NCBI GenBank assembly: GCA_018658465.1
Contig: JABHVE010000059.1
Location: 1 to 51,235, forward strand
Source of the DNA: Alphaproteobacteria bacterium
Lineage (GTDB): Bacteria; Pseudomonadota; Alphaproteobacteria; UBA2966; CAIVPW01
Length of the DNA: 51,235 nucleotides
Direction of reading: 5' to 3'
Below, piece by piece: positions 18,163 through 26,560 of this stretch. How positions within the stretch are numbered: the stretch's first letter is position 1; each line of letters starts with the position of its first letter. Under the pieces are notes generated by a model. That model worked only from the letters and a program-made list of their open reading frames with translations. It was not told the DNA's origin and did not search any database. The position numbers and the translations under genes were made by a program.

Positions 18163-18855
18163 TTGAGGCCGAAAGCAGTCATCAAAATTTCGGAGTCTAA
18201 GGACGGGTTTGCCGTTAGCGGCCCTGTTCCGCCACTGTCATTGGGGATTGGGGTGTGGTGTCCGACCCGGGCCTTGGCTGACGCCGTTGCCGCCGAATGG
18301 CGTGATCTGCGAAACGACCCCGACGACAAACCGCAACAAATCATCACCCATTTGGCCATCCAGGCCGCAGGCATCAAATCCAATTTCGACGCTGCGGTGG
18401 AAAGTGTCGCGGCGTATGGAGCCAGCGATTTGCTGTGCTATCGCGGCGCGGAAGGCTCCCCCCTGGCAAAGCGCCAAGCACAACTCTGGCAGCCGATTTT
18501 GGATTGGGTGTTGGATCGTCACGGGATTGCTCTGGCCGTCACCCACGACATAGCACCGATCGACCAAGACCCTAAAACCCTCGATCGGATCACGCAATTG
18601 GTGGAAAAATTCGACCCCTATCAATTAGCCACTGTGTCCCAGGTCACATCTCTTTGCGGATCGGTACTTATTGCTCTGGCGTTGTTGGACAATGCAATTG
18701 ATGAGGCAAGGGCCTGGGAAGCCGGTGCTTTGGATGAAAATTTCCAAATCGAAACCTGGGGCAAAGATACCGAGGCAATGATCGCATTGGCTGCCAAACG
18801 CCGGGCTCTGGCGGCAGCGGTGCGGTTCGACCAGTTGGCTCGGGATCATGGGTGA
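18163..18855 (+). CDS. ATP12-family F1-ATP synthase assembly chaperone
   Basis: 230 aa from a TTG start, the only start after an in-frame TGA 24 nt upstream; GGAGTAGG provides a ribosome site. Family patterns are RALADAVAAEW, DLLCYRGAEGSPLAKRQAQLWQPILDW, LVEKFDPYQLATVSQVTSLCGSVLIALALL and AWEAGALDENFQIETWGKD. ATP12 proteins bind the F1 alpha subunit during ATP synthase assembly and are shared by mitochondria and alphaproteobacteria. It overlaps acyP by 8 nt. Confidence 0.9.
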   Translation: MRPKAVIKISESKDGFAVSGPVPPLSLGIGVWCPTRALADAVAAEWRDLRNDPDDKPQQIITHLAIQAAGIKSNFDAAVESVAAYGASDLLCYRGAEGSPLAKRQAQLWQPILDWVLDRHGIALAVTHDIAPIDQDPKTLDRITQLVEKFDPYQLATVSQVTSLCGSVLIALALLDNAIDEARAWEAGALDENFQIETWGKDTEAMIALAAKRRALAAAVRFDQLARDHG

Positions 18856-19126
18856 CGGCACCCGCACCGTCCGCGTCGTCGTGCGCGGACGGGTGCAAAT
18901 GGTGTGGTTTCGCGCGTGGACCCAACAACGGGCGGGTGAACTTGGGCTGTCCGGGTGGGTCCGCAACTGCGATGACGGCAGCGTCGAGGCCGTGTTCCGG
19001 GGCAGTTCTGAGCGCGTCGATCAAATGATTGAGGCCTGCCACGATGGGCCTCCCATGGCCGAGGTCGAAGCCGTCGATGTCACCGACCACACCGACCGGG
19101 TGGGTGATGGTTTCGCGGTGCGCTAG
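18848..19126 (+). CDS. acyP: Acylphosphatase
   Basis: 92 aa, normal length. Hydrolyses acyl phosphates to carboxylate and phosphate in the cytosol. Contains [20 protein letters not shown] with the phosphate-binding Arg, and [19 protein letters not shown] with the catalytic Asn. The usual GXVQGV is GRVQMV here, so the phosphate-loop Gly is Met. The 3' end overlaps the convergent lipB by 4 nt. Confidence 0.92.
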   Translation: MGDGTRTVRVVVRGRVQMVWFRAWTQQRAGELGLSGWVRNCDDGSVEAVFRGSSERVDQMIEACHDGPPMAEVEAVDVTDHTDRVGDGFAVR

Positions 19127-19770
19127 CTCTTTTGTTCGAAAACGTTGCGAAACGCTTCCATCAAAGCCAAGTCAAATTCTGCCATAGCCGGGGTGACCCC
19201 AAGTTCGGCCATGGATGTCACCCCGTGGTCGGCGATCCCGCAGGGGACAATTCCTTGGTATTGGCCCAGGTCCGGATCAACGTTGATCGCGATCCCATGA
19301 AACGTCACCCAGTGGCGCACCCGAACACCCAACGCCGCGATCTTTTTCTCCATGCCGTTGTGTGCGACCCAGATGCCGATGCGGCCTTCCCGGCGTTCGC
19401 CGCGAATACCAAATGTCGCCAGGGTGTCGATGATCCATTGCTCCAGATTGGCCACATAAAGCCGCAAATCTCGGCCTCGGGTGCCTAAATCCAACATCAC
19501 ATAGGCGATACGCTGGCCGGGCCCGTGATAGGTGTACCGCCCGCCACGGCCAGTTTGAAAAACCGGCAGTTTATCGGGGTCCAGCAATTCATTGGGGTCG
19601 GCGCTGGTCCCCGCCGTGTACAGGGGGGGGTGCTCCACCAACCACACCCATTCGGGGGCCGTGCCCTCGCGGATGCCTTTTACCCGCTGCTCCATTGATT
19701 GCACGGCGTCTGGGTAGGGCACCAAATCTGCGGCCATGGTCCACTCAACGCCGGAAACCGGCTGTGTCAT
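19123..19770 (-). CDS. lipB: Octanoyltransferase (lipoate biosynthesis)
   Basis: 215 aa from ATG 19770 ([12 protein letters not shown]); the ORF-track TTG at 19791 would add seven residues. Transfers octanoyl from acyl carrier protein to lipoyl domains of pyruvate and 2-oxoglutarate dehydrogenases. Diagnostic motifs are [40 protein letters not shown], the catalytic Lys in [10 protein letters not shown] and the catalytic Cys in [15 protein letters not shown]. Transcribed divergently from fliN. Confidence 0.95.
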   Translation of the reverse strand: MTQPVSGVEWTMAADLVPYPDAVQSMEQRVKGIREGTAPEWVWLVEHPPLYTAGTSADPNELLDPDKLPVFQTGRGGRYTYHGPGQRIAYVMLDLGTRGRDLRLYVANLEQWIIDTLATFGIRGERREGRIGIWVAHNGMEKKIAALGVRVRHWVTFHGIAINVDPDLGQYQGIVPCGIADHGVTSMAELGVTPAMAEFDLALMEAFRNVFEQKS

Positions 19771-19783
19771 TGTTGAGTCACGG

Positions 19784-19798
19784 TTAACCAATTGCTAA
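19784..19798 (+). promoter_or_regulatory. CtrA-box-like site upstream of fliN
   Basis: TTAACCAATTGCTAA, that is TTAA-N7-CTAA, one base from the CtrA consensus TTAA-N7-TTAA, and beginning with the frequent TTAACCA half-site. It lies 62 nt before fliN and 14 nt upstream of the lipB ATG. CtrA control of flagellar genes is known in alphaproteobacteria; control here is inferred. Confidence 0.45.
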
Positions 19799-19859
19799 TG
19801 CCTTCCCCTCAGACTACGGTTTCGCAGACCAATTTTAGCGGATTTCCTGGTGAGCACCC

Positions 19860-20297
19860 ATGGCTGATGACGACGACGACACAGCGGCTGACGATTTCGA
19901 AGCGGTTCCTGCCGGTGGCGAGGATATGGAAGACGCTGGCCAGGCGGCCATTGACGCCATGGGCCTGGGCGAAGCCGCAGAACCTGCACAGGTTTCCATC
20001 AGCGAACTCACCGATGGCGCGGTGACATCAATGCGCCCGCGGGATCTCGAGGTAGATGAAGACAACGCGGTCAACGAAGTCGCCGTCGAATTGTCGGTTG
20101 TGTTGGGTGAAACAGACATGCCCATCAATCAGTTGCTGAAGATGGGTCGTGGGGCTGTCATCGAATTGAACGCAATGGTCGATGATGATGTCCAAATTTT
20201 TGGCAATAACCGCATGATTGCCCGTGGCCAGGTTATCGTGGTCGGGGAAAATATCGCGGTTTCCATCACCGATACGGTGTTGATTACCGACACTTGA
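19860..20297 (+). CDS. fliN: Flagellar motor switch protein FliN
   Basis: 145 aa. The first about 70 residues are acidic and disordered-looking (MADDDDDTAADDFEA). The C-terminal SpoA/FliN domain has VAVELSVVLGETDMPINQLLKMGRGAVIELN and GQVIVVGENIAVSITD. FliN forms the lower C-ring of the flagellar motor with FliM and takes part in CheY-dependent switching and export. No other flagellar gene is in the window, so it is separated from the usual fli cluster. A CtrA-like box precedes it. Confidence 0.9.
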   Translation: MADDDDDTAADDFEAVPAGGEDMEDAGQAAIDAMGLGEAAEPAQVSISELTDGAVTSMRPRDLEVDEDNAVNEVAVELSVVLGETDMPINQLLKMGRGAVIELNAMVDDDVQIFGNNRMIARGQVIVVGENIAVSITDTVLITDT

Positions 20298-20350
20298 TCC
20301 CTGCCAGACCCCTTGATTGGGCTCTGCACCCACTTCATACCAACCGCGTC

Positions 20351-20379
20351 TTGTACGGGGGCCAAGGATTTGCTATCCC
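20351..20379 (+). promoter_or_regulatory. Possible promoter of tRNA-Leu
   Basis: TTGTAC (20351-20356), 17-nt spacer, TATCCC (20374-20379), with the tRNA 5' end 13 nt after the -10. Spacing is ideal, but the -10 is weak. Confidence 0.4.
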
Positions 20380-20392
20380 CCAAGGCATTCGT

Positions 20393-20480
20393 GCGGTCGT
20401 GGCGGAATTGGTAGACGCGCAGCGTTGAGGTCGCTGTGGGCGTAAAGCCCGTGGAAGTTCGAGTCTTCTCGACCGCACCA
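20393..20480 (+). tRNA. tRNA-Leu (anticodon GAG)
   Basis: 88 nt with encoded CCA. Acceptor GCGGTCG pairs with CGACCGC. D-arm GCGGAATTGGTAGACGC. Anticodon arm CAGCG-TTGAGGT-CGCTG with GAG at 20427-20429, reading CUC/CUU. The long class II variable arm (GGGC-GTAAA-GCCC) is expected of tRNA-Leu. T-arm GGAAG-TTCGAGT-CTTCT. A run of six T follows at 20482-20487, probably the terminator. Confidence 0.96.
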
Positions 20481-20569
20481 CTTTTTTGAGATTCCCTTAG
20501 GTATATCTTTGGCATTGGGCGGCTGCCGCTGGTTTGTCATCCCAATCTGACCAAACCTTTGAGCACACC

Positions 20570-21943
20570 ATGACCGGACCGAACCCCACGGCGGCTGAAA
20601 AACGGATGAACGCTCCGGAAAACCATGCCCGGGCGGTATCCGAGGCCTTGGCTTCGGGTGAGGTCGACCGCGCCTGCGCCATCGTTCTTGACCTCCATGC
20701 GGCGGATGCCGCGGATGTCATTTCCCAGGTCCATGGGTCCGCCCGCAGTCAACTGGTCGAAGGTTTGCGGGAAACCCTGCACGCCGATGTCCTGGCGGAA
20801 CTGGAAACCGGCATTCGTGAAGAGGTGCTGGAGCAGCTCGGCCATGGCCACATCGCCGACGCCGTGGTGCGCCTGGAAACCGATGACGCCATCGGTTTGT
20901 TGGAAGACCTGGATGCCGGGGTGCGGGCCCAGGTGTTGGATGCGGTTCCGGCCATGGACCGCGCCCATTTTGAAAGCGGTCTGGGATACCCGGAAGACAG
21001 CGCCGGGCGGCTCATGCAGCGGGATTTTATTGGCATCCCGGAATATTGGACGGTGGGCCAAGCCATCGATTTTATGCGTGAGTCCGAGGATCTACCGGAA
21101 GATTTCTACGAACTGTTCGTGGTGGACCCGGCCCAGCGGCCGGTGGGCACCTTGCCCCTGAACCGATTTATTCGGACGCCCAGGGATGGGGTGATCAGCT
21201 CCATCATGGACAAAAACCTGCACCTGATTCCTGTCGACATGGACCAAGAAGACGCCGCGTTCGAATTTCAGCAGTACGATTTGATGTCGGCCGGGGTGGT
21301 CGGATCATCGGGGCGGTTGTTGGGGGTCATCATGATCGATGACATCGTCGACGTGATTCACGAAGAAGTGGAAGAAGATCTGTTGCGCCTGGGCGGTGTT
21401 GCCGAAACCGATTTGGCGCGATCGGTTTTTACCACCACCCGGCGACGGTTTTCCTGGCTGTTCGTGAATTTGCTGACGGCGATTTTTGCATCCTTCGTGA
21501 TTTTCATATTCGAAGCCACCATCGAAGAAATCGTCGCGGTGGCGATTTTAATGCCCATCGTCGCATCGATGGCCGGCAACGCCGGCACCCAATCGTTGAC
21601 CGTCGCCGTGCGCGCCTTGGCGACCCATGATCTGACCGCGGCAAATGCCAGCCGCATTGTGGTCAAAGAACTGTTGGTGGGGTTTGCCAACGGCGTGCTG
21701 TTCGCGGTGATGGTCACCGTTGTCGGCGGCCTGTGGTTCGGCATGCCGGAATTGGGCTTGGTGGTGGGCATGGCGACCTTGTTCACCATGACTGTGGGAA
21801 CGGTGGCGGGAATTTTGGTGCCTCTGGGGTTGCAAAAATCCGGGGTCGATCCGGCCATTGCATCCAGCGTGTTTGTCACCACCATCACCGATGTGGCGGG
21901 ATTCTTTTCTTTCCTGGGGCTGGTGGCGCTGTTGCTGCTGTGA
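20570..21943 (+). CDS. mgtE: Magnesium transporter MgtE
   Basis: 457 aa from ATG 20570; an in-frame TTG at 20534 would add 12 residues, and neither has a clear ribosome site. The N-domain (LHAADAADVISQV, LEQLGHGHIADAVVRLETDDAIGLLEDL) and CBS region (GLGYPEDSAGRLMQRDF, VIMIDDIVDVIHEEVEEDLLRLGG) sense cytosolic Mg2+. Five membrane helices follow, with MPIVASMAGNAGTQSLTVAVRAL and DPAIASSVFVTTITDVAGF, the latter bearing the pore Asp. It is a Mg2+-gated channel in the inner membrane. Confidence 0.96.
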   Translation: MTGPNPTAAEKRMNAPENHARAVSEALASGEVDRACAIVLDLHAADAADVISQVHGSARSQLVEGLRETLHADVLAELETGIREEVLEQLGHGHIADAVVRLETDDAIGLLEDLDAGVRAQVLDAVPAMDRAHFESGLGYPEDSAGRLMQRDFIGIPEYWTVGQAIDFMRESEDLPEDFYELFVVDPAQRPVGTLPLNRFIRTPRDGVISSIMDKNLHLIPVDMDQEDAAFEFQQYDLMSAGVVGSSGRLLGVIMIDDIVDVIHEEVEEDLLRLGGVAETDLARSVFTTTRRRFSWLFVNLLTAIFASFVIFIFEATIEEIVAVAILMPIVASMAGNAGTQSLTVAVRALATHDLTAANASRIVVKELLVGFANGVLFAVMVTVVGGLWFGMPELGLVVGMATLFTMTVGTVAGILVPLGLQKSGVDPAIASSVFVTTITDVAGFFSFLGLVALLLL

Positions 21944-21948
21944 CCTGT

Positions 21949-22716
21949 TTAGAATCGCACGCCGGTGTAAACCCCGGCGTAATATTGATTTTCCTTGGTG
22001 AAGGCGGCGTCATTAGCTTTACCCAAAAGGCGGTCAAACCGAACGTTTAGTCCGGCGTACCCGCCTTCGCCAATTTCACGGATGATGTCTGCATAAAGGG
22101 ATGCGCCTGTGAACCCATTGCCCTTTTGCCCGAAGTACGCCACGTTATATTGGGAATTGGTGTAGTGAATTCCGCCGCCGACGATCAGCGTGTTGGCTTC
22201 GGACAATCGCCCCCCAAGGGCGGCACGGAAGTTTGCCCGCACTCCCTTGTGCCCTGACCCCAGGCCCTGCTTGATATCCGCCTCAATGCGCCACGGCCCG
22301 GTGTAATGGATGATAAAGGCACCGGCCTCCACGCTGGCCTTGACCTTGGTGGTGTTCGCCAACGCCGAGTCGTCGGTGGGATTGCGGCCCCAATCAAAGG
22401 TCAATCGCGGCCCGGCCACAGTCTGGCGGTTGCCGAACAGGTTCATCCCGATACCGCGCTGGGTGCTGGCGAACACCGACCCGCGCCATTCGATATCCAC
22501 AATTGGCAAAAAATGCGCCTTGCCCTGTGACCCGCCGATAAAGCCTGGGCCGAACCCCACTCCGGCACCCAAATTAATTTTCCAATCGCTGTCGGATTGT
22601 TGGCGCATAGAGGTGGCACCCAGCAACCAGCCCTCGTAATTTTGGGCGGCGGCGGAGGATGCCATACTGAAGGCAATCGCTACTCCGGCAACCAATTTAA
22701 GCAGTCCTAGACGCAT
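21949..22716 (-). CDS. MipA/OmpV-family outer membrane protein
   Basis: 255 aa from ATG 22716 (MRLGLLKLVAGVAIAFSMASSAAAQ), which gives a clean signal peptide cleaved after AAA; the ORF-track start 12 codons upstream is less likely. Alternating beta-strand pattern, with GAGVGFGPGFIGGSQGKAHFLPIVDIEWRG and the terminal YYAGVYTGVRF ending in an aromatic residue, as outer-membrane barrels do. MipA is known as a scaffold for murein enzymes in E. coli; function here is not established. Convergent with mgtE (5 nt apart). Confidence 0.85.
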   Translation of the reverse strand: MRLGLLKLVAGVAIAFSMASSAAAQNYEGWLLGATSMRQQSDSDWKINLGAGVGFGPGFIGGSQGKAHFLPIVDIEWRGSVFASTQRGIGMNLFGNRQTVAGPRLTFDWGRNPTDDSALANTTKVKASVEAGAFIIHYTGPWRIEADIKQGLGSGHKGVRANFRAALGGRLSEANTLIVGGGIHYTNSQYNVAYFGQKGNGFTGASLYADIIREIGEGGYAGLNVRFDRLLGKANDAAFTKENQYYAGVYTGVRF

Positions 22717-22742
22717 GTTTGATCCTAACAAAATTGTCGCGA

Positions 22743-23849
22743 TTATTTGCACAAAGCTACCACATAGTCGGCGATGGCCAGGGACGCGGTGAGCCCGGGG
22801 GATTCTATCCCGTACAAGTTCACCAACCCACGAAGGCCGTGGTCTTTCATCCCGTGAATAATGAAATCCGCTGGGGGCTCCCCCGGACCCTGAATCTTGG
22901 CCCGCACCCCGGCGTAGGCGGGTTTTAATGACCGCGCTCGCAGGGTGGGAAAGTATGTGGCAATCGCCTGGTAAAATGCCTCTCGCTTTTCCGGGTCCAC
23001 ATCATAGTTGGCTTCGTCCACCCACTCCGCGTCGGGGCCGAACCGGCCTTGGCCGGCCATGTCCATGGTGAAATGAATGCCAAGTCCGTCCGAGCTTGGC
23101 AGGGGATAGATCAGATGCGAAAAAGGTGCGGGTTCGGCGAACGAAAAATATGACCCCTTGGATAGGTGCCGTGGCGGGATGGTATTTTCTGGCACCCGGG
23201 AAATCCGCGATGCCACGGATTGGGCGTTCATTCCGGCAGCATTCACCAAGGCTTGGCATTGCACGTTGTCCGCCGATTTTCCTAGGCCAGTTTTCACGTG
23301 AAACGTCATGCCGGTGGCCTTGGCAGAGCGAAACGGTGTTTGAAAAGCAAAGGTCACTCCGGCATCTTCGGCATCTGCGCGCAACGCTGCCAGATACGCA
23401 TGGGAATCAAATATCCCGGTGACCGGCGAAAACAACGCCGCTGAGCACTGCAATTTGGGCTCCAAAGCGCGGGCCCGTTCGGCGCTCATACTTTCCAATT
23501 TGGTGACGCCGTTGCCCACGGCGCGGGCATGCAAATTTTTCAAGTCGTTAACTTCATCGTCGGTGACGGCCACCACCAATTTGCCCACGGTCTTAAAGGC
23601 GATGCCCTTGTCTTTCAGGTAATCGTACAAAAACCTCCGGCCACGGGTGCACAGTTCGGCTTTCAGGCTATTCTTGGGGTAATACAATCCGGCGTGGATG
23701 ACCTCGCTGCTGCGGGCACTGATCCCTTTACCGATATCATCGGCGTTTTCAATAACCAGCACTTCGCGGCCGGATTTCGCCAGGCCCCGGGCCGTCGCCA
23801 GCCCGATCACTCCGGCGCCGATGACAACGCATTCAACAGTATTTGCCAT
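22743..23849 (-). CDS. lhgO: FAD-dependent oxidoreductase, L-2-hydroxyglutarate oxidase-like
   Basis: 368 aa. The DAO-fold FAD site is VVIGAGVIGLATARGLAKSGREVLVIE at residues 8-34, then ISARSSEVIHAGLYYPKNSLKAELC and the C-terminal RAKIQGPGEPPADFIIHG and LVNLYGIESPGLTASLAIADYV. These match LhgO/L2HGDH proteins, which oxidise L-2-hydroxyglutarate to 2-oxoglutarate and pass electrons to the quinone pool. Substrate is inferred from family. It lies 26 nt upstream of the mipA-like start on the same strand. Confidence 0.85.
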   Translation of the reverse strand: MANTVECVVIGAGVIGLATARGLAKSGREVLVIENADDIGKGISARSSEVIHAGLYYPKNSLKAELCTRGRRFLYDYLKDKGIAFKTVGKLVVAVTDDEVNDLKNLHARAVGNGVTKLESMSAERARALEPKLQCSAALFSPVTGIFDSHAYLAALRADAEDAGVTFAFQTPFRSAKATGMTFHVKTGLGKSADNVQCQALVNAAGMNAQSVASRISRVPENTIPPRHLSKGSYFSFAEPAPFSHLIYPLPSSDGLGIHFTMDMAGQGRFGPDAEWVDEANYDVDPEKREAFYQAIATYFPTLRARSLKPAYAGVRAKIQGPGEPPADFIIHGMKDHGLRGLVNLYGIESPGLTASLAIADYVVALCK

Positions 23850-23871
23850 GTTTCCTCACACAACAGTGACC

Positions 23872-23895
23872 GGGGGTGAATTGATGCACACCCCC
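23872..23895. promoter_or_regulatory. Inverted repeat between lhgO-like and DUF3179 genes
   Basis: GGGGGTG-N10-CACCCCC in the 96-nt divergent spacer, 22 nt from the lhgO-like start. A weak promoter for the + gene (TTGATG at 23881, TATTCT at 23906, 19-nt spacer) overlaps it. The geometry fits an operator serving both genes, but there is no regulator gene nearby. Confidence 0.3.
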
Positions 23896-23945
23896 ACCGA
23901 CCCGATATTCTAAAGGAACAACAAGATCCTGATTGGAACTATACC

Positions 23946-24935
23946 ATGCGCCTTGTGTCTACAATTTTCGCGTTCACAGCAATTTTCATCGCCACAGCCG
24001 TCTCGGCCCAGCAACCGGTGCCAAACCAATGGGCCTTTGCATGGCCTGAAACCGATTTCACCAAGGCATCGGTGGAATTCCGCACCATCATATCCGGCGG
24101 GGTGCCAAAGGACGGCATCCGCGCAATCATTGATCCAGCGTTCGCGCCCATTGGCGATTTGGACAGTTTGGCGGGCACGGAGCCGGTGATCGGCCTGATC
24201 GTCAATGGCGTCGCCAAGGCCTATCCCCTGCAAATTTTGACCCGCCACGAAATCGTCAACGATGTCATCGGCGGGGTGCCCGTGGCCGTGACCTTCTGCC
24301 CCTTGTGCAACACGGCAATTGTCTTTGAACGCACCGTGGGGGATGTGGTCCTGGATTTCGGCGTGTCCGGCAAACTGCGCAATTCCGATCTGATTATGTT
24401 TGACCGGCAAACCGAATCCTGGTGGCAGCAATTCACCGGCGACTCCATTGTCGGAGAATTTATGGGAGCCGAACTGGCAATTCTGCCGTCGCGGTTGGAA
24501 TCCTGGGATAATTTCCGTGAACGCGCCCCAGACGGTGCCCAGGTCATGGTCGCCCAGTCGGTGTTTTCGACCTATGGCCGCAACCCCTATGCTGGGTACG
24601 ACTCGTCCACCCGGCCTTTTCTTTTTGTTGGCGACCTGCCCACTGAAATTCCGGCCTTGGCGCGGGTGGTGACACTCGAGACCAGCGCTGGCAAAGAAGC
24701 CTGGAGCCTGGAATTGCTAAAGACTTTGAAAGTGGTGGAGGTCGACGACCTGATCATCACCTGGGAGCCCGGGCAGAATTCCGCCCTGGATCACTCCATC
24801 ATCGCCCAAGGCATCGACGTGGGCAACGTGGTGGTGCAACGCAAAACCGACGGCGGCTTAGTGGATGTGGTCTACGGGGTCGACTTCGCCTTCGCCTTTC
24901 GGGCATTTTTCCCCGACGCCCCCCTGCACCAATAG
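23946..24935 (+). CDS. DUF3179 domain-containing secreted protein
   Basis: 329 aa with signal peptide (MRLVSTIFAFTAIFIATAVSAQ). DUF3179 hallmarks are GLIVNGVAKAYPLQILTRHEIVNDVIGGVPVAVTFCPLCNTAIVFER, containing a CPLC pair, then FGVSGKLRNSDLIMFDRQTESWWQQF and YGRNPYAGYD. No biochemical function is established for the family; the CXXC-like pair and conserved His might bind metal or heme (inference). Divergent from the lhgO-like gene. Confidence 0.88.
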   Translation: MRLVSTIFAFTAIFIATAVSAQQPVPNQWAFAWPETDFTKASVEFRTIISGGVPKDGIRAIIDPAFAPIGDLDSLAGTEPVIGLIVNGVAKAYPLQILTRHEIVNDVIGGVPVAVTFCPLCNTAIVFERTVGDVVLDFGVSGKLRNSDLIMFDRQTESWWQQFTGDSIVGEFMGAELAILPSRLESWDNFRERAPDGAQVMVAQSVFSTYGRNPYAGYDSSTRPFLFVGDLPTEIPALARVVTLETSAGKEAWSLELLKTLKVVEVDDLIITWEPGQNSALDHSIIAQGIDVGNVVVQRKTDGGLVDVVYGVDFAFAFRAFFPDAPLHQ

Positions 24936-25040
24936 GTCCTTTTCCTCAGCATCTTGTCGGATAGTGCCCTAACCCCCACATCAGTTTAGACTTGTTGGGG
25001 TGAAGTGGGCTTTTCATGGCCGAAATGAAGCGTTGGGGTG

Positions 25041-25748
25041 ATGGCGAAAACCCAGCCGGCAAAACGATCAAAGGCCCCGGCACCCGGGGTCGATACGTTC
25101 CTGAAACGCTTGGCAGCGACACCCAATGCCGCGCCGCCGGGGGCCAAAGGCCGCCTGCTGTTCGCCATGGACGCCACGGCCAGCCGCGAGCCAACCTGGG
25201 ATCGGGCCTGTCAGATTCAGGGGGAGATGTTTTCGGAAACCGCAGCCCTGGGCGGTCTTCAGGTCAAATTGGCGTTTTTCCGAGGGTTCGGAGAATTCCG
25301 CGCCACCGGCTGGATCGGCAATTCAGCCGAACTGGTGCGCAAGATGACCGCCGTTCATTGCCTGGGCGGCCACACCCAAATCCATCGGGTTCTGGACCAC
25401 GCTTTGGCGGAAACCAAGAAAAAGCCGGTCAGCGCGGTGGTCTACATCGGCGACGCCATGGAGGAAGAAGCCGACGATCTGTGCGCCTTGGCGGGGGAGC
25501 TAGGCGTCCGCAAAGTCCCGGTATTCGTGTTCCAAGAAGGCAGGGACCCGTTGGCCCGCAGCACCTTTCAGCAACTAGCGAAGCTCAGTGGTGGGGCCTA
25601 TTGCCAATTCGATTCCTCCAGCGCCCAGCAATTGCGGGATTTGCTCAGCGCCGTGGCGGTATACGCCGCCGGTGGCCGCCGGGCTTTGGCCGATTTCGGC
25701 AAACGCACACGCGGCGACGTGCTGTTGATCGCCAATCAAATCAAATAA
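25041..25748 (+). CDS. VWA (von Willebrand factor A) domain protein
   Basis: 235 aa from ATG 25041 (GTG 25038 also in frame). The overlapping ORF 25016-25759 in another frame is Arg-rich and lacks any domain. The VWA fold begins GRLLFAMDATASREPTWDRA, where the metal-site DXSXS appears as DATAS, and continues with VVYIGDAMEEEADDLCALAGELG carrying the third metal-site Asp. No signal peptide or membrane helix, so cytosolic. It ends 15 nt before a membrane J-domain gene in the same direction, suggesting a shared function that is not known. Confidence 0.8.
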   Translation: MAKTQPAKRSKAPAPGVDTFLKRLAATPNAAPPGAKGRLLFAMDATASREPTWDRACQIQGEMFSETAALGGLQVKLAFFRGFGEFRATGWIGNSAELVRKMTAVHCLGGHTQIHRVLDHALAETKKKPVSAVVYIGDAMEEEADDLCALAGELGVRKVPVFVFQEGRDPLARSTFQQLAKLSGGAYCQFDSSSAQQLRDLLSAVAVYAAGGRRALADFGKRTRGDVLLIANQIK

Positions 25749-25763
25749 CCCGGTGGTGAATCC

Positions 25764-26501
25764 ATGCCTTGGCTAATTCTTGGAACCAGCGTCCTGGTGG
25801 CGTTTGTGCTGGCCGGGTCGTTCTTCGCCAACGCCCCACCCAAGACTTTGGCTAAGGCGTTGAAGTGGGGCGCCATTGGCCTAGGCATTTTGCTTCTGAT
25901 CGGGGTTTTGGCCACGGGCCGCGGGGCACTGCTGCTGCCTTTGGTCCTGTTCGGCATACCGGCGGGGCGGCGCATGCTGCGCGGCGGCGGCTTTCGCATT
26001 CCAGGCATGGGATCGGCCCCCAGCTCTGGCAACACATCAGAGGTCGAAACCGCCACCCTGCGCATGGTGTTAGATCATGATTCCGGCACGGTGGACGGCG
26101 AAGTCATCGCCGGGACATTTGCCGGTCGCGGCCTGGGGGATCTTAAAGTGGAAGACTTGGTCGATCTGTTGGACGAATGCCGCCGCGATGACGCAGAGTC
26201 CGCGCCCCTGGTGGAAGCCTATCTTGATCGCGCCCACCCGGAATGGCGGCAATTTGCCGGCGAAGGCTACGAAGAACAAGCCGAGGGCGAACCTGCGGAC
26301 CCCAACGACCCCGGTGGCTATGACACCCCCATGAATGCCAAAGAAGCCCGTGGCATTTTGGAAGTCGGGGCGGACGCCACTGGCGACGACATCAAGAAAG
26401 CCCATCATCGCCTGATGAAAAAGATGCACCCGGACCAGGGCGGCTCCAACTACCTGGCCAGCAAAATCAACCAAGCCAAAGACGTCCTTCTCGGGTCTTA
26501 A
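25764..26501 (+). CDS. Membrane-anchored J-domain (DnaJ-like) protein
   Basis: 245 aa. Two N-terminal hydrophobic segments (about 3-22 and 33-62), then a Gly-rich basic stretch, a middle domain (ETATLRMVLDHDSGTVDGEVIAGTFAGRGL), an acidic linker and a C-terminal J domain (MNAKEARGILEVGADATGDDIKKAHHRLMKKMHPDQGGSNYLASKINQAKDVL) with intact HPD. Architecture and the short C-terminal J domain resemble Tim14/Pam18-like proteins of alphaproteobacteria. It probably recruits DnaK to the inner membrane. Confidence 0.85.
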   Translation: MPWLILGTSVLVAFVLAGSFFANAPPKTLAKALKWGAIGLGILLLIGVLATGRGALLLPLVLFGIPAGRRMLRGGGFRIPGMGSAPSSGNTSEVETATLRMVLDHDSGTVDGEVIAGTFAGRGLGDLKVEDLVDLLDECRRDDAESAPLVEAYLDRAHPEWRQFAGEGYEEQAEGEPADPNDPGGYDTPMNAKEARGILEVGADATGDDIKKAHHRLMKKMHPDQGGSNYLASKINQAKDVLLGS

Positions 26502-26508
26502 CTCTGCC

Positions 26509-26550
26509 GATCAGAGTCACGTGGTGTTAAGCGACGCCACGATCTGCTCT
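26509..26550 (-). repeat. Bulged palindromic repeat, copy A
   Basis: GATCAGAGTCACGTGGTGT, loop, ACGCCACGATCTGCTCT. Core CGTGGTGT pairs with ACGCCACG (one G-T), outer CAGA with TCTG. Follows the J-domain gene stop by 7 nt. Duplicated 52 nt downstream as copy B, including the flanking TCTGCC. Confidence 0.85.
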
Positions 26551-26560
26551 CAAATCTGCC

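Noticed and set aside
17626-18383. Several antisense ORFs (150-234 aa) over rluC, the spacer and the ATP12-family gene
   Set aside because: They differ by frame, overlap real genes and have Arg/Pro-rich composition; none looks like a protein family.
25016-25759. 247-aa ORF in the alternative frame over the VWA gene
   Set aside because: Low-complexity Arg/Gly-rich translation; the frame at 25041-25748 gives a proper VWA fold.
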